Assembly: GCA_004020545.1 (NCBI GenBank)
Contig: SAQE01000021.1
Coordinates: forward strand, 25,941-89,940
From: Mesorhizobium sp.
GTDB lineage: Bacteria; Pseudomonadota; Alphaproteobacteria; Rhizobiales; Rhizobiaceae
DNA: 64,000 nt
Direction of reading: 5' to 3'
Shown here: positions 17,189 through 25,375 of the stretch, in pieces
Position numbering within the stretch: the stretch's first letter is position 1
Layout: the number at the start of each line of letters is the position of its first letter
The notes under the pieces: generated by a model
What the model was told of the DNA's origin: nothing
What the model saw: the letters and a program-made list of their open reading frames with translations, nothing else
The model's database searches: none
Position numbers and translations under genes: made by a program

Positions 17189-18319
17189 TCAGGGCAGCCG
17201 GTTCGCCTTCTGCAACGCCTGCTTTGTCTGGCCGTCGTCGAGGCCTTGCAGGAAATCGTCCATCTCAGGGTCGATCAGCCCGGCGCGTCGGGCGACAATG
17301 TACCAGGCGCCGGCCAGGATCAGGTCCGGGTCGGTGCCGATGCCGCCCATATAGAGCTTGGCGAGGCGGTTCTGGGCGGCGACATTGCCGCCTTCGGCCG
17401 CGCGCCTCATCCAGGCAAAGCCCGACTTCAGGTCGCGCTCGCCGCCGCGCCCCTCGATCATCCAGGCGGCGAGATCAAGTTGCGCGGTGTCGTAGTTCTG
17501 CCGGGCCGCCTGCGCCAGAAGCACGCGTGCCTTGGCGTCGTCGCGCGGTTTGCCGCCGGCGCCGTTGGCGTAGATTTGCGCCATCGCGTATTCGGCGTCG
17601 GCAAGGCCGGTGTCGGCGGCACGCTGGTAATACGCGGCGGCCTTGGCAATGCCGGCGTCGCCCGGATCCTGCTGGACGAGCAATTGCGCGAAGTTGAACT
17701 GCGCCAGGCGGTTGCCGGCCTCGGCGGCGGCCTGCATCAGCGCATAGGCTTCCTTGTCGTCCTTCTTCACATAGCGCCCGTCGAGCAGCATCAGCGCGTA
17801 CTGGAACTGCGCCTCCGGCACACCCTGTTCGGCGGCAAGCCCATACCATTTCGCGGCCTCGGCCGCGTTGAGCGGCACGCCCAATCCGCGCGACAGGATT
17901 TCTGCAACCAGCGTCTGGGCCGCGGGGTCGCCGTTCTTGGCCCGCACCATGGCGAGGTTGTAGGCGGTCTTGTAGAGCCCGCGCTGGAAGGCGCCGTAGG
18001 CGGCGTCCGGCGGCTTGGCGCCGAAGCGGTCGGGATTGACGGTGTCGGCGGATGGCGGCGCGAGCGTCGCCGGCTGCGGCAGCGGTGTCTCGATCGGCTT
18101 GCCGACATGTGCCGCGCCAGGACTCGGGGCGGCTGTATTGGGGACGCTTATATCGGGAATGCCGGTATTCGGGGCGCCAATATTCGGGGCGCTTGCATCC
18201 GGCGCGCTCGTGCCCGGCCTGGGCTGAGGCACCGGCACGGTCTCCGTGCCGGCGGCCGTGGCCGACTGGATCGTCAAGGCAGCGGCCAATGCCGCGAAGA
18301 AAAGCCGGGGGCAGCCCAC
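17189..18319 (-). CDS. SEL1-repeat (TPR-like) periplasmic protein
   Basis: 376 residues from a GTG at 18319, one nt after the stop of the upstream gene (TGA-C-GTG), so translation is coupled. A signal peptide ([20 protein letters not shown]) is followed by a low-complexity tract with five-residue periodicity ([23 protein letters not shown]). From about residue 115 there are at least five SEL1 repeats, e.g. [20 protein letters not shown] and [23 protein letters not shown]1 proteins are scaffolds; partners are unknown. Confidence 0.82.
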   Translation of the reverse strand: MGCPRLFFAALAAALTIQSATAAGTETVPVPQPRPGTSAPDASAPNIGAPNTGIPDISVPNTAAPSPGAAHVGKPIETPLPQPATLAPPSADTVNPDRFGAKPPDAAYGAFQRGLYKTAYNLAMVRAKNGDPAAQTLVAEILSRGLGVPLNAAEAAKWYGLAAEQGVPEAQFQYALMLLDGRYVKKDDKEAYALMQAAAEAGNRLAQFNFAQLLVQQDPGDAGIAKAAAYYQRAADTGLADAEYAMAQIYANGAGGKPRDDAKARVLLAQAARQNYDTAQLDLAAWMIEGRGGERDLKSGFAWMRRAAEGGNVAAQNRLAKLYMGGIGTDPDLILAGAWYIVARRAGLIDPEMDDFLQGLDDGQTKQALQKANRLP

Positions 18320-18320
18320 G

Positions 18321-18968
18321 TCAGTCCTCAAAGCGCGGCGCGGTTTCGTCGAGCAGCGCGTTGGCGGCGGCGACCGCCGCGCGCGGATCGAGCCCGTCGG
18401 CAAAGACCGCGCTGGAGAGCGCCACGAACTCGGCCCCGGTGGCCGCTACCGTCTCCACCGAGGCGAGATCGGATCCGGCCATGACGATGCAAGGGATCTG
18501 GATCATCTGCGCCCACCATTCGCCGAGCGAAAGGTTGCGCGGATGCGGCTCCGGCTTGTTGTCGTAGCCGAAGCGGCCGAAGAACATGTAGTCGGGCCGC
18601 TCCTCGCCAAGCGCCAGCGCGTCGTCGCGTGTCTTGGCGCCGCCGGCGCCGACCATCATCTTGTCCGCCAAGCGCTCGATCGTCTCGGCGAGCTCCCGGC
18701 GGTTTGCCTCGACATGGATGCCGTCGGCGTGAACGCGGCCGGCGATGCGGCTGTCGCCGGCGATGATGACGGCGATGCCGGCGCCTTGCGCGACCGGCAC
18801 GATCTTCTCGGCGAAGGCCTGGAAGGTGGCATCGTCCATGCCGTTGTCAGGCAGGATCAGCGAAGCGACGTCGCCGCCCTCGAACGCCGCGCAGATGCGC
18901 TCAGCCGTCGCAAGCGGCGGCGCGATCAGCACGATGCGGCAGCGATTGGGCGGCGTTGCTTCATTCAT
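18321..18968 (-). CDS. ThiE/TenI-like (thiamine phosphate synthase family) protein
   Basis: 215-residue TIM-barrel protein. Family segments are GAGIAVIIAGDSRIAGRV with HADGIHVEAN near 78-100, MVGAGGAKTRDDALALGEE near 112, and IPCIVMAGSDLASVETVAATGAEFVAL near 165-190. The ThiE phosphate and pyrimidine motifs are altered (FGRFG replaces the usual GPxFxTxTK), so it may be a diverged paralogue rather than the working thiamine phosphate synthase. The ATG at 18968 is chosen over 19031. Confidence 0.72.
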   Translation of the reverse strand: MNEATPPNRCRIVLIAPPLATAERICAAFEGGDVASLILPDNGMDDATFQAFAEKIVPVAQGAGIAVIIAGDSRIAGRVHADGIHVEANRRELAETIERLADKMMVGAGGAKTRDDALALGEERPDYMFFGRFGYDNKPEPHPRNLSLGEWWAQMIQIPCIVMAGSDLASVETVAATGAEFVALSSAVFADGLDPRAAVAAANALLDETAPRFED

Positions 18969-19098
18969 TGGTCTTCGATCCCGGTTTTCGCCTATGCCGG
19001 GCGAAGATGGTTGCATTGCGGCATAGAACAAAGCGCCCGGTTTGAACAGGCGGGCGAAGCAGGATCATTGGGGGCGCCCCTTGGTATAGACGGGGGGA

Positions 19099-20208
19099 TC
19101 ACCCGTCCGGTAGGCCGAAGACGGCGCACGATCTGGCGATTCCGCGCAATTGGTGTTCGCCCAGCAGGACCAGGGGCGTTGATATTTCCGCCGCGACAGC
19201 GCCGGAGATCAGCACAGTCCGTCCAAGCGGCCGGCACAGACCTTCGAGCCTGCTGACGAGATTCACGGCCGGGCCGATTGCGGTGAAATCCAGTCGGTCG
19301 GCTGTGCCGACATTGCCCCACACCATGTCGCCCAGATGCAGCGCCATGCCGAACTGCAGCTCGGGCATGCCCTGTCTAGTACGGACCTGATTGAGCTGCG
19401 CCATTCCCGCCCGCGCCGCTCCGATCGCGCGCAACGCTGCCTCGCAAGCCTCTGAAGCCGAGCGCTCGCCGACAGGAAAGATCGCCAGCACCCCGTCGCC
19501 GATGAATTTCAGCACCTCGCCGCCAAAAGCGTGAACGGCGCCGGCGATGCGGTCGAAGCTGGCGTTGAGCGCCGCCACGACCTGTTCGGCGTCCGTCTCC
19601 TCCGACAGGGCGGTAAAGTCGCGCAAATCGCTATAGAGCAGGACGGCGCGTATCGTCTCACCAACCTCGCGCCGAGAACGGCCGGCCAACACCTGCGCCG
19701 CGCTTCGCTGCCCGAGATAGGCCTGAAGCAGGGCCGACAGCGCCGACCTGGCGGCGAGGGCGGCAAGTGGCGCGGCGGCGAAGCGCGCCACCTGGTCCAG
19801 TGTGTTCGATTCATGCTCCGCGAGAGGACGGGTCGCGACCCAATTCAGTTTTGGATTCTCGGATTGCGCATCCTCACGTTCAGGCCCAACCGTGTAATCG
19901 TGCACAACACCGGTTCCCAGTCCCGCCAGCCATTCGCGTCCGAGATCGCCCTCCCTGGCTCCAGGCATCGTGCCGGCGCCAAAACCCAGCGCCTCCATGA
20001 CGACGCCTGTCTCGGCCCGCCACAGCCAGGCGCGGCGCGTTATGATCGGATGCGGCGCGGCGAGCGTCAGGGCGCCACCGGCGAGCGGCAGCCCCTCATC
20101 AACCAGCCGCGCGCCGAGCGTAGCCAGAAAATCATCCGGTTGGACGGCGCCGCCGGCGCTGTCGACCAGCCAGGCGAGAGTTGAAGAAAGCCGCATCGAC
20201 ACGATCAT
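19099..20208 (-). CDS. Class III adenylate/guanylate cyclase domain protein
   Basis: 369 residues: an N-terminal unrecognised sensory region (1-190) and a C-terminal class III cyclase domain (about 200-355). Metal-binding Asp residues are in LLYSDLRDFTALS and FIGDGVLAIFPV, and the transition-state Asn/Arg in GPAVNLVSRLEGL. The usual substrate-selecting Asp before VN is Pro here (TAIGPAVN). Two starts are possible, ATG 20208 or 20196; neither has a strong Shine-Dalgarno. It probably makes cAMP in response to an unknown signal. Confidence 0.82.
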   Translation of the reverse strand: MIVSMRLSSTLAWLVDSAGGAVQPDDFLATLGARLVDEGLPLAGGALTLAAPHPIITRRAWLWRAETGVVMEALGFGAGTMPGAREGDLGREWLAGLGTGVVHDYTVGPEREDAQSENPKLNWVATRPLAEHESNTLDQVARFAAAPLAALAARSALSALLQAYLGQRSAAQVLAGRSRREVGETIRAVLLYSDLRDFTALSEETDAEQVVAALNASFDRIAGAVHAFGGEVLKFIGDGVLAIFPVGERSASEACEAALRAIGAARAGMAQLNQVRTRQGMPELQFGMALHLGDMVWGNVGTADRLDFTAIGPAVNLVSRLEGLCRPLGRTVLISGAVAAEISTPLVLLGEHQLRGIARSCAVFGLPDG

Positions 20209-20358
20209 GCTTCGGCGTTCCGTCGCTGTCACCAGCGCGAATCGACCCAAGGAGATTTTTGTTGAACGAAAGGGCGATTTAGCTTCGAATCGAAAGCGCT
20301 GGTCCGGCGCCGCCTGTCGGGCGAGCCAAGTTGCCGCGAGCACACCCGGGAGATTTCG

Positions 20359-20793
20359 ATGGCTGAACCCTTGATCGTTCGTCGCGAGGTGCAGATCGCG
20401 GCGCCGCCGGCGACGGTCTTCGCTTTCCTGACAGATCCCGACAAGATCGTGCGCTGGATGGGAACGGAGGCAACGGCAGAGCCCACCCCCGGCGGTCTTT
20501 ACTTGCTGAATTTGGCAGGAAGAGCCACGGCACGCGGCCAATTCACCGAGGTCGTACCCGTCCACCGCCTTGCCTACAGCTTCGGCTGGGAGGGCAACGG
20601 CCAGACACCGCCCGGTTCGAGCCTTGTTGAAATCGATCTCGTCGAAGAGTCGGGCGGAACGCGGGTCAAGCTCACCCATAGCGGCCTTGCCGACCGAGAG
20701 ATTTGCGACAGCCATGAGAAGGGCTGGACGCACTATCTAAGCCGGCTCGCAATCACGGCCGCCGGTGGCGACCCGGGACCGGACAAGATGTAG
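20359..20793 (+). CDS. SRPBCC (AHSA1-type) domain protein
   Basis: 144 residues: VRREVQIAAPPATVFAFLTDPDKIVRWMG at the N-terminus, then GRATARGQFTEVVPVHRLAYSFGW and a C-terminal helix (SHEKGWTHYLSRLAITA). This is a complete AHSA1-type fold. Divergent from the cyclase gene and unrelated in position to the ArsR cluster. Ligand unknown. Confidence 0.86.
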   Translation: MAEPLIVRREVQIAAPPATVFAFLTDPDKIVRWMGTEATAEPTPGGLYLLNLAGRATARGQFTEVVPVHRLAYSFGWEGNGQTPPGSSLVEIDLVEESGGTRVKLTHSGLADREICDSHEKGWTHYLSRLAITAAGGDPGPDKM

Positions 20794-20833
20794 GGCTGCG
20801 GCCGCGATTGCTGACAGCCAACAACGCCAACCG

Positions 20834-20940
20834 CTAGAGCGTTTCAGCGTTTCGCGGAAACGCCGAACCGCTCTATCTCTCCGTTTTTACGCAATTCCGG
20901 ACGGAAAACCGTTACACACTTTTCCTGGAATTGCTCTAGA
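20834..20940. repeat. RIME-like palindromic repeat (family A), copy 2
   Basis: CTAGAGCGTTTCAGCGTTTC...CCGCTCTAT, then CAATTCCGGACGGAAAACCG...TCCTGGAATTGCTCTAG. Near-identical second half at 47244-47295. It reaches into the 3' end of the GNAT gene. Confidence 0.85.
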
Positions 20941-21394
20941 GTTCGAGCTTGTAGCCGATGTGGCTGGCTTTGAAGCCGAGCCGATCGTAGAAGCGGTGCG
21001 CGTCGAGCCGGCTCTTGTTGGTGGTCAGCTGGACGACCCTGCAGCCGCGCTCGCGGCATTTTTCGATCGCCCATTCCAGCAGGCGCTGCCCTAATCTTTC
21101 GCCGCGTCGGTCCGCCGCGATGCGCACTGCCTCGATCTGGCCGCGCCAGGCGCCCCGCGACGACAGCCCGGCGAGGAAGCTGATCTGCAGCGTGCCGATG
21201 ACATCGGCGCCATCCGTCATCACCGCCAGCAACTGGTTTGGGTCGCTGTCGACCGCAGCGAAGGCATCCAGATAGGCTTGCGCCAGCGGCTGCCTAGTGT
21301 CCTCGCGGGCGCGGCCAAGCGCGTCGTCGGCAAGCATCGCGACGATCGCCGGAAGATCGGCTTGCCGCGCGCGGCGGATCTGGATTTCGCTCAT
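20936..21394 (-). CDS. GNAT family N-acetyltransferase
   Basis: 152-residue GNAT domain. The acetyl-CoA motif A is IEAVRIAADRRGERLGQRLLEWA near residues 88-110; motif B is VVQLTTNKSRLDAHRFYDRLGFKAS near 120-145. Substrate unknown. The ATG at 21394 has AGG six nt upstream; the alternative ATG at 21406 does not. The stop codon lies in the flanking repeat, so the repeat encodes the last codons. Confidence 0.88.
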   Translation of the reverse strand: MSEIQIRRARQADLPAIVAMLADDALGRAREDTRQPLAQAYLDAFAAVDSDPNQLLAVMTDGADVIGTLQISFLAGLSSRGAWRGQIEAVRIAADRRGERLGQRLLEWAIEKCRERGCRVVQLTTNKSRLDAHRFYDRLGFKASHIGYKLEL

Positions 21395-21588
21395 CGTCAA
21401 CCTCATGCTGGACCGGCGTTCTTATGCATGGCCCCGGCCGTCGCCGCAAATCGGAAAGGCCGGTTACGGACAGTTGATCGCGCCGGCCGGCTGACGGGGC
21501 CATCGGCTATCGCGATGTCTGGCTTTGTGGTCTATTGGAAATCTCCCGCTTTCCTCCAGCCGCCCCACTTTCCAGCCGTTTCCAGACA

Positions 21589-22359
21589 ATGTCAGGCCTG
21601 CTCAGCGATCCCTGGTTCTATGCCGCCGCCATTCCGGCGGTCATCCTCGTCGGCCTGTCGAAGGGCGGCTTCGGCGGCGCCGTCGGCTTTGTAGGCGTGC
21701 CGTTGATGGCGCTGACCATTCCGCCGGTGCAGGCCGCCGCCATCCTGTTGCCGATTCTGTGCCTGATGGACATCGTCTCGGTTTGGACGTGGTGGGGCAT
21801 CTACGACCGCAAGATGCTGGTCGACATGATGCCGGGCGCCGGCATCGGCATCGGCCTCGGCTGGCTGACGGCGGCCCTGGTGACCGAGGAGATGGTGCGG
21901 CTGATCGTCGGTGCTGTCGCGCTGATCTTCGTGCTGCGCTGGATCTATCTGCAGTTCCGCCATGGCGCCGATCACGCGGTGCAGCCGAACCGGATCGCGG
22001 CGGCCTTCTGGGCCACGGTTGCCGGTTTCACCAGCTTCGTCGCCCATGTCGGCGGTCCGCCCTTCCAGGTCTATGCGCTGCCCATCCGGCTCGACCCGAA
22101 GGTGCTGTCGGGGACGGCCGCGATCTTCTTTGCCGCCACCAATGCGCTGAAGCTCATCCCCTATTTCGCGCTCGGCCAGTTCGACACCACCAACCTGATA
22201 GCTTCTGGTGCGCTCATGCCGCTGGCGCCGCTCGCCACCGTGGCAGGCGCCTGGCTGGTGCGTCGCATGCGGCCGGAGGTGTTCTATCCATTCACCTACG
22301 CCACTGTCGCGGTGGTGGCGGTCAAGCTGCTCTGGGACGGTATCGCCGGGCTCATGTAA
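21589..22359 (+). CDS. TauE/SafE family sulfite/anion exporter
   Basis: 256-residue membrane protein with about eight helices. Family motifs are GLSKGGFGGAVGFVGVPLMAL near residues 20-40 and, in the second half, TVAGFTSFVAHVGGPPFQVYALP near 142-165. Members export sulfite, sulfoacetate or related anions. The ATG at 21589 is preferred because the frame from 21535 adds a non-conserved leader. Confidence 0.9.
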   Translation: MSGLLSDPWFYAAAIPAVILVGLSKGGFGGAVGFVGVPLMALTIPPVQAAAILLPILCLMDIVSVWTWWGIYDRKMLVDMMPGAGIGIGLGWLTAALVTEEMVRLIVGAVALIFVLRWIYLQFRHGADHAVQPNRIAAAFWATVAGFTSFVAHVGGPPFQVYALPIRLDPKVLSGTAAIFFAATNALKLIPYFALGQFDTTNLIASGALMPLAPLATVAGAWLVRRMRPEVFYPFTYATVAVVAVKLLWDGIAGLM

Positions 22360-22384
22360 AAGAGGGCGGCTCAAGCAGCCGCCC

Positions 22385-22488
22385 CTAAAGCGCGTCGCGT
22401 TCTTTCGATTCGCTCCAGCGCTTTAGGTTTTTGATCTAGGCATGTCTTTGTCCCGAAACCGGTTTCCAGTTTCGGGAGACATGCTTTA
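22385..22488. repeat. RIME-like palindromic repeat (family B), copy 3
   Basis: CTAAAGCGCGTCGCG...CAGCGCTTTAG, then CATGTCTTTGTCCCGAAACC...TTTCGGGAGACATG. Almost the same as 12561-12668. It lies between the convergent TauE and DUF2269 genes. Confidence 0.85.
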
Positions 22489-22499
22489 AAATCGCGGTC

Positions 22500-23051
22500 T
22501 CAGGCCGCGCTCGGCACCAACTGGCGGCTGCCGCCAAGGGCAAGCGCCGCGCCGGCCGCCACCACCAGCGCCATGCCGGCGAGGATGCCGATGTCGTGCA
22601 GGGTGGGCTTCAGCACCATGTCGGCGAGGATCACCAGCATGACCGCATAGTCGAGGCGCGCCCAGCTCATCATGCGCTGGCCGATGGCAAGAACAGCGGG
22701 CGTGATACCTTCCTTGGCGACCATGGCGCCCATCCGCTCGCCGGTCGGTTTGAAGACGAGCATACCGATCGAAAACGTCGTGGCGTAGCCGACAAGGCCG
22801 ATGACGATCCACAGCTCGGCGAAGCCCACCCAGAAGGCACACATGACGAGGCCGAAGATCAGGGTGAGCATCGACATCGGCGCGAAGAACCGGCCGCCGA
22901 GCTGGCCGCTGGCGCGCATCGCCTGCAGCTTTTCCTCGATGTTGCCGGCGCGCTCGGCAAGCATGCCGAGCAGGAACAGAACGAAACCGCCGCCGACCCA
23001 CAGAACGGCCGAGACGACGTGGAGGAATTTGACAATCGAGTACCAGTCCAT
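22500..23051 (-). CDS. DUF2269-like integral membrane protein
   Basis: 183 residues with four to five hydrophobic helices: WYSIVKFLHVVSAVLWVGGG at the N-terminus with a conserved His, MSMLTLIFGLVMCAFWVG near 60-78, LWIVIGLVGYATTFSIGML near 83-100, and two C-terminal helices. Function unknown. The ATG at 23051 follows CAGGAG. Divergent from the sRNA/rcdA region. Confidence 0.8.
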   Translation of the reverse strand: MDWYSIVKFLHVVSAVLWVGGGFVLFLLGMLAERAGNIEEKLQAMRASGQLGGRFFAPMSMLTLIFGLVMCAFWVGFAELWIVIGLVGYATTFSIGMLVFKPTGERMGAMVAKEGITPAVLAIGQRMMSWARLDYAVMLVILADMVLKPTLHDIGILAGMALVVAAGAALALGGSRQLVPSAA

Positions 23052-23286
23052 GGGTGTGCTCCTGGATGTCTTTCTTGATTTGCGGCAGCGCGGATTTGCG
23101 CCAGCCCTCGAGAGGAGCGGCGTTTTGCGTTGCGCATGTTTCGGAACGATGTCGCGGCGGCGGCCGGCATGTTTCGGCGCCGCGATCGGCATCCGAAAAT
23201 CCGGTTCTCCGCGAGCCGGGAAGGCGAAACCGATCCGTCCCGTTCCGGCACAGGAAAGTCCGTTCGGTTAAAAATTCCGCCCGGCG

Positions 23287-23301
23287 TTAAGGCTTCATTA
23301 A
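23287..23301. promoter_or_regulatory. CtrA-type binding site (TTAA-N7-TTAA) for the candidate sRNA
   Basis: TTAA-GGCTTCA-TTAA is a perfect match to the CtrA consensus. It overlaps the expected -35 position of a TACTAT -10 at 23316-23321, the usual placement for CtrA activation. Confidence 0.65.
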
Positions 23302-23327
23302 GCTTTACAGGCATTTACTATGCGCAT

Positions 23328-23424
23328 CCAGTTTTTCTGGATTCTTACCGAGTGGTTGGAGCCACTTTGTTTGACGCCTCCCTGTTAAACTCCTGAGAGC
23401 CGCCTTATCCGCGGCTCTTTTTTT
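23328..23424 (+). ncRNA. candidate trans-acting sRNA with anti-Shine-Dalgarno loop
   Basis: A gene-free region that folds into four consecutive hairpins. SL1 is CCAG-TTTTT-CTGG (23328-23340). SL2 is AGTGG-TTGGAG-CCACT (23351-23366). SL3 is GTTTGAC-GCCTCCCT-GTTAAAC (23369-23390), one G-T pair, presenting CCTCCC in the loop. SL4 is AGAGCCGC/GCGGCTCT followed by seven Ts, an intrinsic terminator. A -10 TACTAT at 23316-23321 and a CtrA-type box precede it. No coding frame explains the terminator. The anti-Shine-Dalgarno loop is as in several alphaproteobacterial sRNAs (NfeR1/alpha-r14, CcsR types); identity is unproven, and it could be a homologue of EcpR1. Confidence 0.72.
23396..23424 (+). terminator. 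intrinsic terminator of the candidate sRNA
   Basis: AGAGCCGC (23396-23403) / GCGGCTCT (23411-23418) with a seven-T tail. No protein gene on this strand ends nearby. Confidence 0.88.
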
Positions 23425-23458
23425 GTCCGCTGCCGGCCGGGGAGAGCGCAGCCCGGCG

Positions 23459-23473
23459 TTAACCGTTTGTTAA
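23459..23473. promoter_or_regulatory. CtrA-type binding site (TTAA-N7-TTAA) upstream of rcdA
   Basis: TTAA-CCGTTTG-TTAA, a perfect consensus match ending 115 nt before the rcdA start codon. It is 35 nt after the sRNA terminator, so it should act on rcdA. Confidence 0.65.
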
Positions 23474-23588
23474 ACATGCGCTTGCCTTCATGGGCGTCGA
23501 AGCGCATTTTCAAGCCTCAGTCATTTAAGGGTGCAGGACGTATCGGCAAGGATGCCGAATCGGCTTGCGGCAGTGCAGGGGCGTATCG

Positions 23589-24119
23589 ATGACCGAGCCT
23601 TCGACGGGCAGCGCGAAAACCATAAAGCTCGCGGAACGCAGGGTTTTCTCCCAATCTTTCAAGCCGCTCTACCAGGAGGGCATGGGCCTGGTCGAACAGG
23701 CGGCCGAATATCTCGACGGCAAGGGCAGGCTCGAAGCCAAGAAGCTGTCGCGCACGGCGGCGACGCTCTATGCGGCCGAATCGATGCGGCTGACCACCAG
23801 GCTGATGCAGGTCGCGTCGTGGCTGCTGCTGCAGCGGGCGGCGAATTCAGGCGAAATGACCCGAGACCAGGTCGCTTCTGAAAAATCCAAGGTGCGGCTC
23901 GACACCGCCTCCGCGCATGACGAGGTGCTGGGCTGGAACGAATTGCCGAAGGAATTTCTGGACCTTGTGAGCCGGTCGCTGCGCCTGCAGGCGCTGGTGC
24001 GTCGCATGGACGAAGAGATTTATGGCGGCGCCGTGAACGAGCCGCCCAGCTCCGCCCGCCGCGCCAATCCGGTTTCCGACCAGATATCGCTGCTGAACAC
24101 GGCGTTCGCACGCGGCTAG
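23589..24119 (+). CDS. rcdA: RcdA (DUF1465), regulator of CtrA degradation
   Basis: 176-residue DUF1465 protein, the RcdA family. In Caulobacter RcdA is a ClpXP adaptor needed for cell-cycle degradation of CtrA. Recognisable segments are SQSFKPLYQEGMGLVEQAAEYLDGKGR near residues 20-45, YAAESMRLTTRLMQVASWLLLQRA near 58-82, and LDLVSRSLRLQALVRRMDEEI near 124-144. The ATG at 23589 is chosen over 23565 because it follows CAGGGGC. The upstream CtrA-type site would let CtrA drive its own removal. Confidence 0.88.
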   Translation: MTEPSTGSAKTIKLAERRVFSQSFKPLYQEGMGLVEQAAEYLDGKGRLEAKKLSRTAATLYAAESMRLTTRLMQVASWLLLQRAANSGEMTRDQVASEKSKVRLDTASAHDEVLGWNELPKEFLDLVSRSLRLQALVRRMDEEIYGGAVNEPPSSARRANPVSDQISLLNTAFARG

Positions 24120-24191
24120 CCTGACCGCTGCCTGTTTCTGCTTTGTTCACATTTTGCTGGCATCCCCAAGCGCGGCGGCTAGACTTGGCGC

Positions 24192-24701
24192 ATGGGGGAA
24201 GCGATTCGCATCATCGGCATCGATCCGGGACTGAGGCGCACCGGCTGGGGCATCGTCGAGAGCCTCGGCAATTCGCTGCGCTTCGTCGCGTCCGGCACCG
24301 TGCGTTCGGACGACAAGGCGCCGCTGGCGACGCGGCTCTGCCAGTTGCATGACGGGCTGGCCGAGATCCTGCACCAGGCCATGCCGCATGAAGCGGCGAT
24401 CGAGCAGACCTTCGTCAACAAGGATGCGACCGCGACGCTGAAGCTCGGCCAGGCGCGTGGCGTCGCCATGCTGGTGCCGGCGCGCGCCGGGCTGGTGGTC
24501 GCCGAATATGCCCCCAATGCGGTCAAGAAAGCGGTCATCGGCGTCGGCCACGGCGAAAAGAAGCAGATCCACATGATGGTCAAGGTGCTGATGCCGAAGG
24601 CGATCTTCGACACCGATGACGCTGCCGACGCTTTGGCCATCGCCATCTGCCACGCGCATCACCGCCAGAGCGTCGCCTACCGGCTGGCGGCGCTGGCGTG
24701 A
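24192..24701 (+). CDS. ruvC: Holliday junction resolvase RuvC
   Basis: 169-residue endonuclease that cuts Holliday junctions. Catalytic acidic residues are visible: D11 in [15 protein letters not shown], Glu in [14 protein letters not shown] near 72, and the C-terminal DxxDA in [12 protein letters not shown]. First gene of ruvCAB; ruvA starts 10 nt downstream. Confidence 0.97.
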   Translation: MGEAIRIIGIDPGLRRTGWGIVESLGNSLRFVASGTVRSDDKAPLATRLCQLHDGLAEILHQAMPHEAAIEQTFVNKDATATLKLGQARGVAMLVPARAGLVVAEYAPNAVKKAVIGVGHGEKKQIHMMVKVLMPKAIFDTDDAADALAIAICHAHHRQSVAYRLAALA

Positions 24702-24711
24702 GGGGAAAACC

Positions 24712-25332
24712 ATGATCGGCAAGCTGAAGGGCACGCTGGATGAGATCGATGAGGACTCCTGCTTGGTCGATGTCCACGGCGTCGGCTATGTCGCGTATTG
24801 CTCGGCGCGCACGCTGGCAGCGCTGCCAGGGCCCGGCGAGGCGGTGGTACTGTTCATCGAGACCTATGTTCGCGAGGACATGATCCGGCTGTACGGCTTC
24901 CAGTCGGCGCTGGAGCGCGAGTGGTTCCGCCTTTTGATGAACAATGTGCAGGGCGTCGGCGCCAAGGTGGCGCTGGCGGTGCTGTCGACGCTGGCGCCGG
25001 CCGACCTCGCCAATGCCATTGCTTTGCGCGACATCGCCATGGTCTCCCGCGCGCCAGGCGTCGGCAAGAAGGTGGCCGAGCGCATCGTCACCGAATTGCG
25101 CAGCAAGGCGCCGGCCTATGCGGGCGCCGCCAGCGGCACGATCGGCCTCAAGCAGGAACTCGGCGACGGCGCCGCGGCAGCACCGATCACCGACGCGGTC
25201 TCGGCGCTGGTCAATCTCGGCTACTCGCGCGACATCGCGGCAAATGCCGTGGCTGCCGCGCTGAAATCGGCCGGCGAGGGCGCCGACGCCTCGAAGCTGA
25301 TCCGCTTCGGACTGAAGGAACTGGCCCGGTGA
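24712..25332 (+). CDS. ruvA: Holliday junction branch-migration subunit RuvA
   Basis: 206-residue RuvA: N-terminal OB fold ([26 protein letters not shown]), helix-hairpin-helix motifs ([15 protein letters not shown] and [16 protein letters not shown]) and a C-terminal RuvB-contact domain ([14 protein letters not shown]...FGLKELAR). The ATG at 24712 begins the conserved first strand. Confidence 0.97.
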   Translation: MIGKLKGTLDEIDEDSCLVDVHGVGYVAYCSARTLAALPGPGEAVVLFIETYVREDMIRLYGFQSALEREWFRLLMNNVQGVGAKVALAVLSTLAPADLANAIALRDIAMVSRAPGVGKKVAERIVTELRSKAPAYAGAASGTIGLKQELGDGAAAAPITDAVSALVNLGYSRDIAANAVAAALKSAGEGADASKLIRFGLKELAR

Positions 25333-25375
25333 GGTGGCGCTTGTCGCGCCAGCGGCCATATGCAAGGAAGGCGAC

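Noticed and set aside
15519-17354. Very long plus-strand open frame (611 codons) opposite the IMPase and efp genes
   Set aside because: It is the mirror of real minus-strand genes in GC-rich DNA; its translation is low-quality His/Asp/Arg/Ala sequence without any family motif.
18321-18968. Naming the ThiE/TenI-like gene thiE
   Set aside because: Key ThiE motifs are altered, so the specific enzyme name is not supported from sequence alone.
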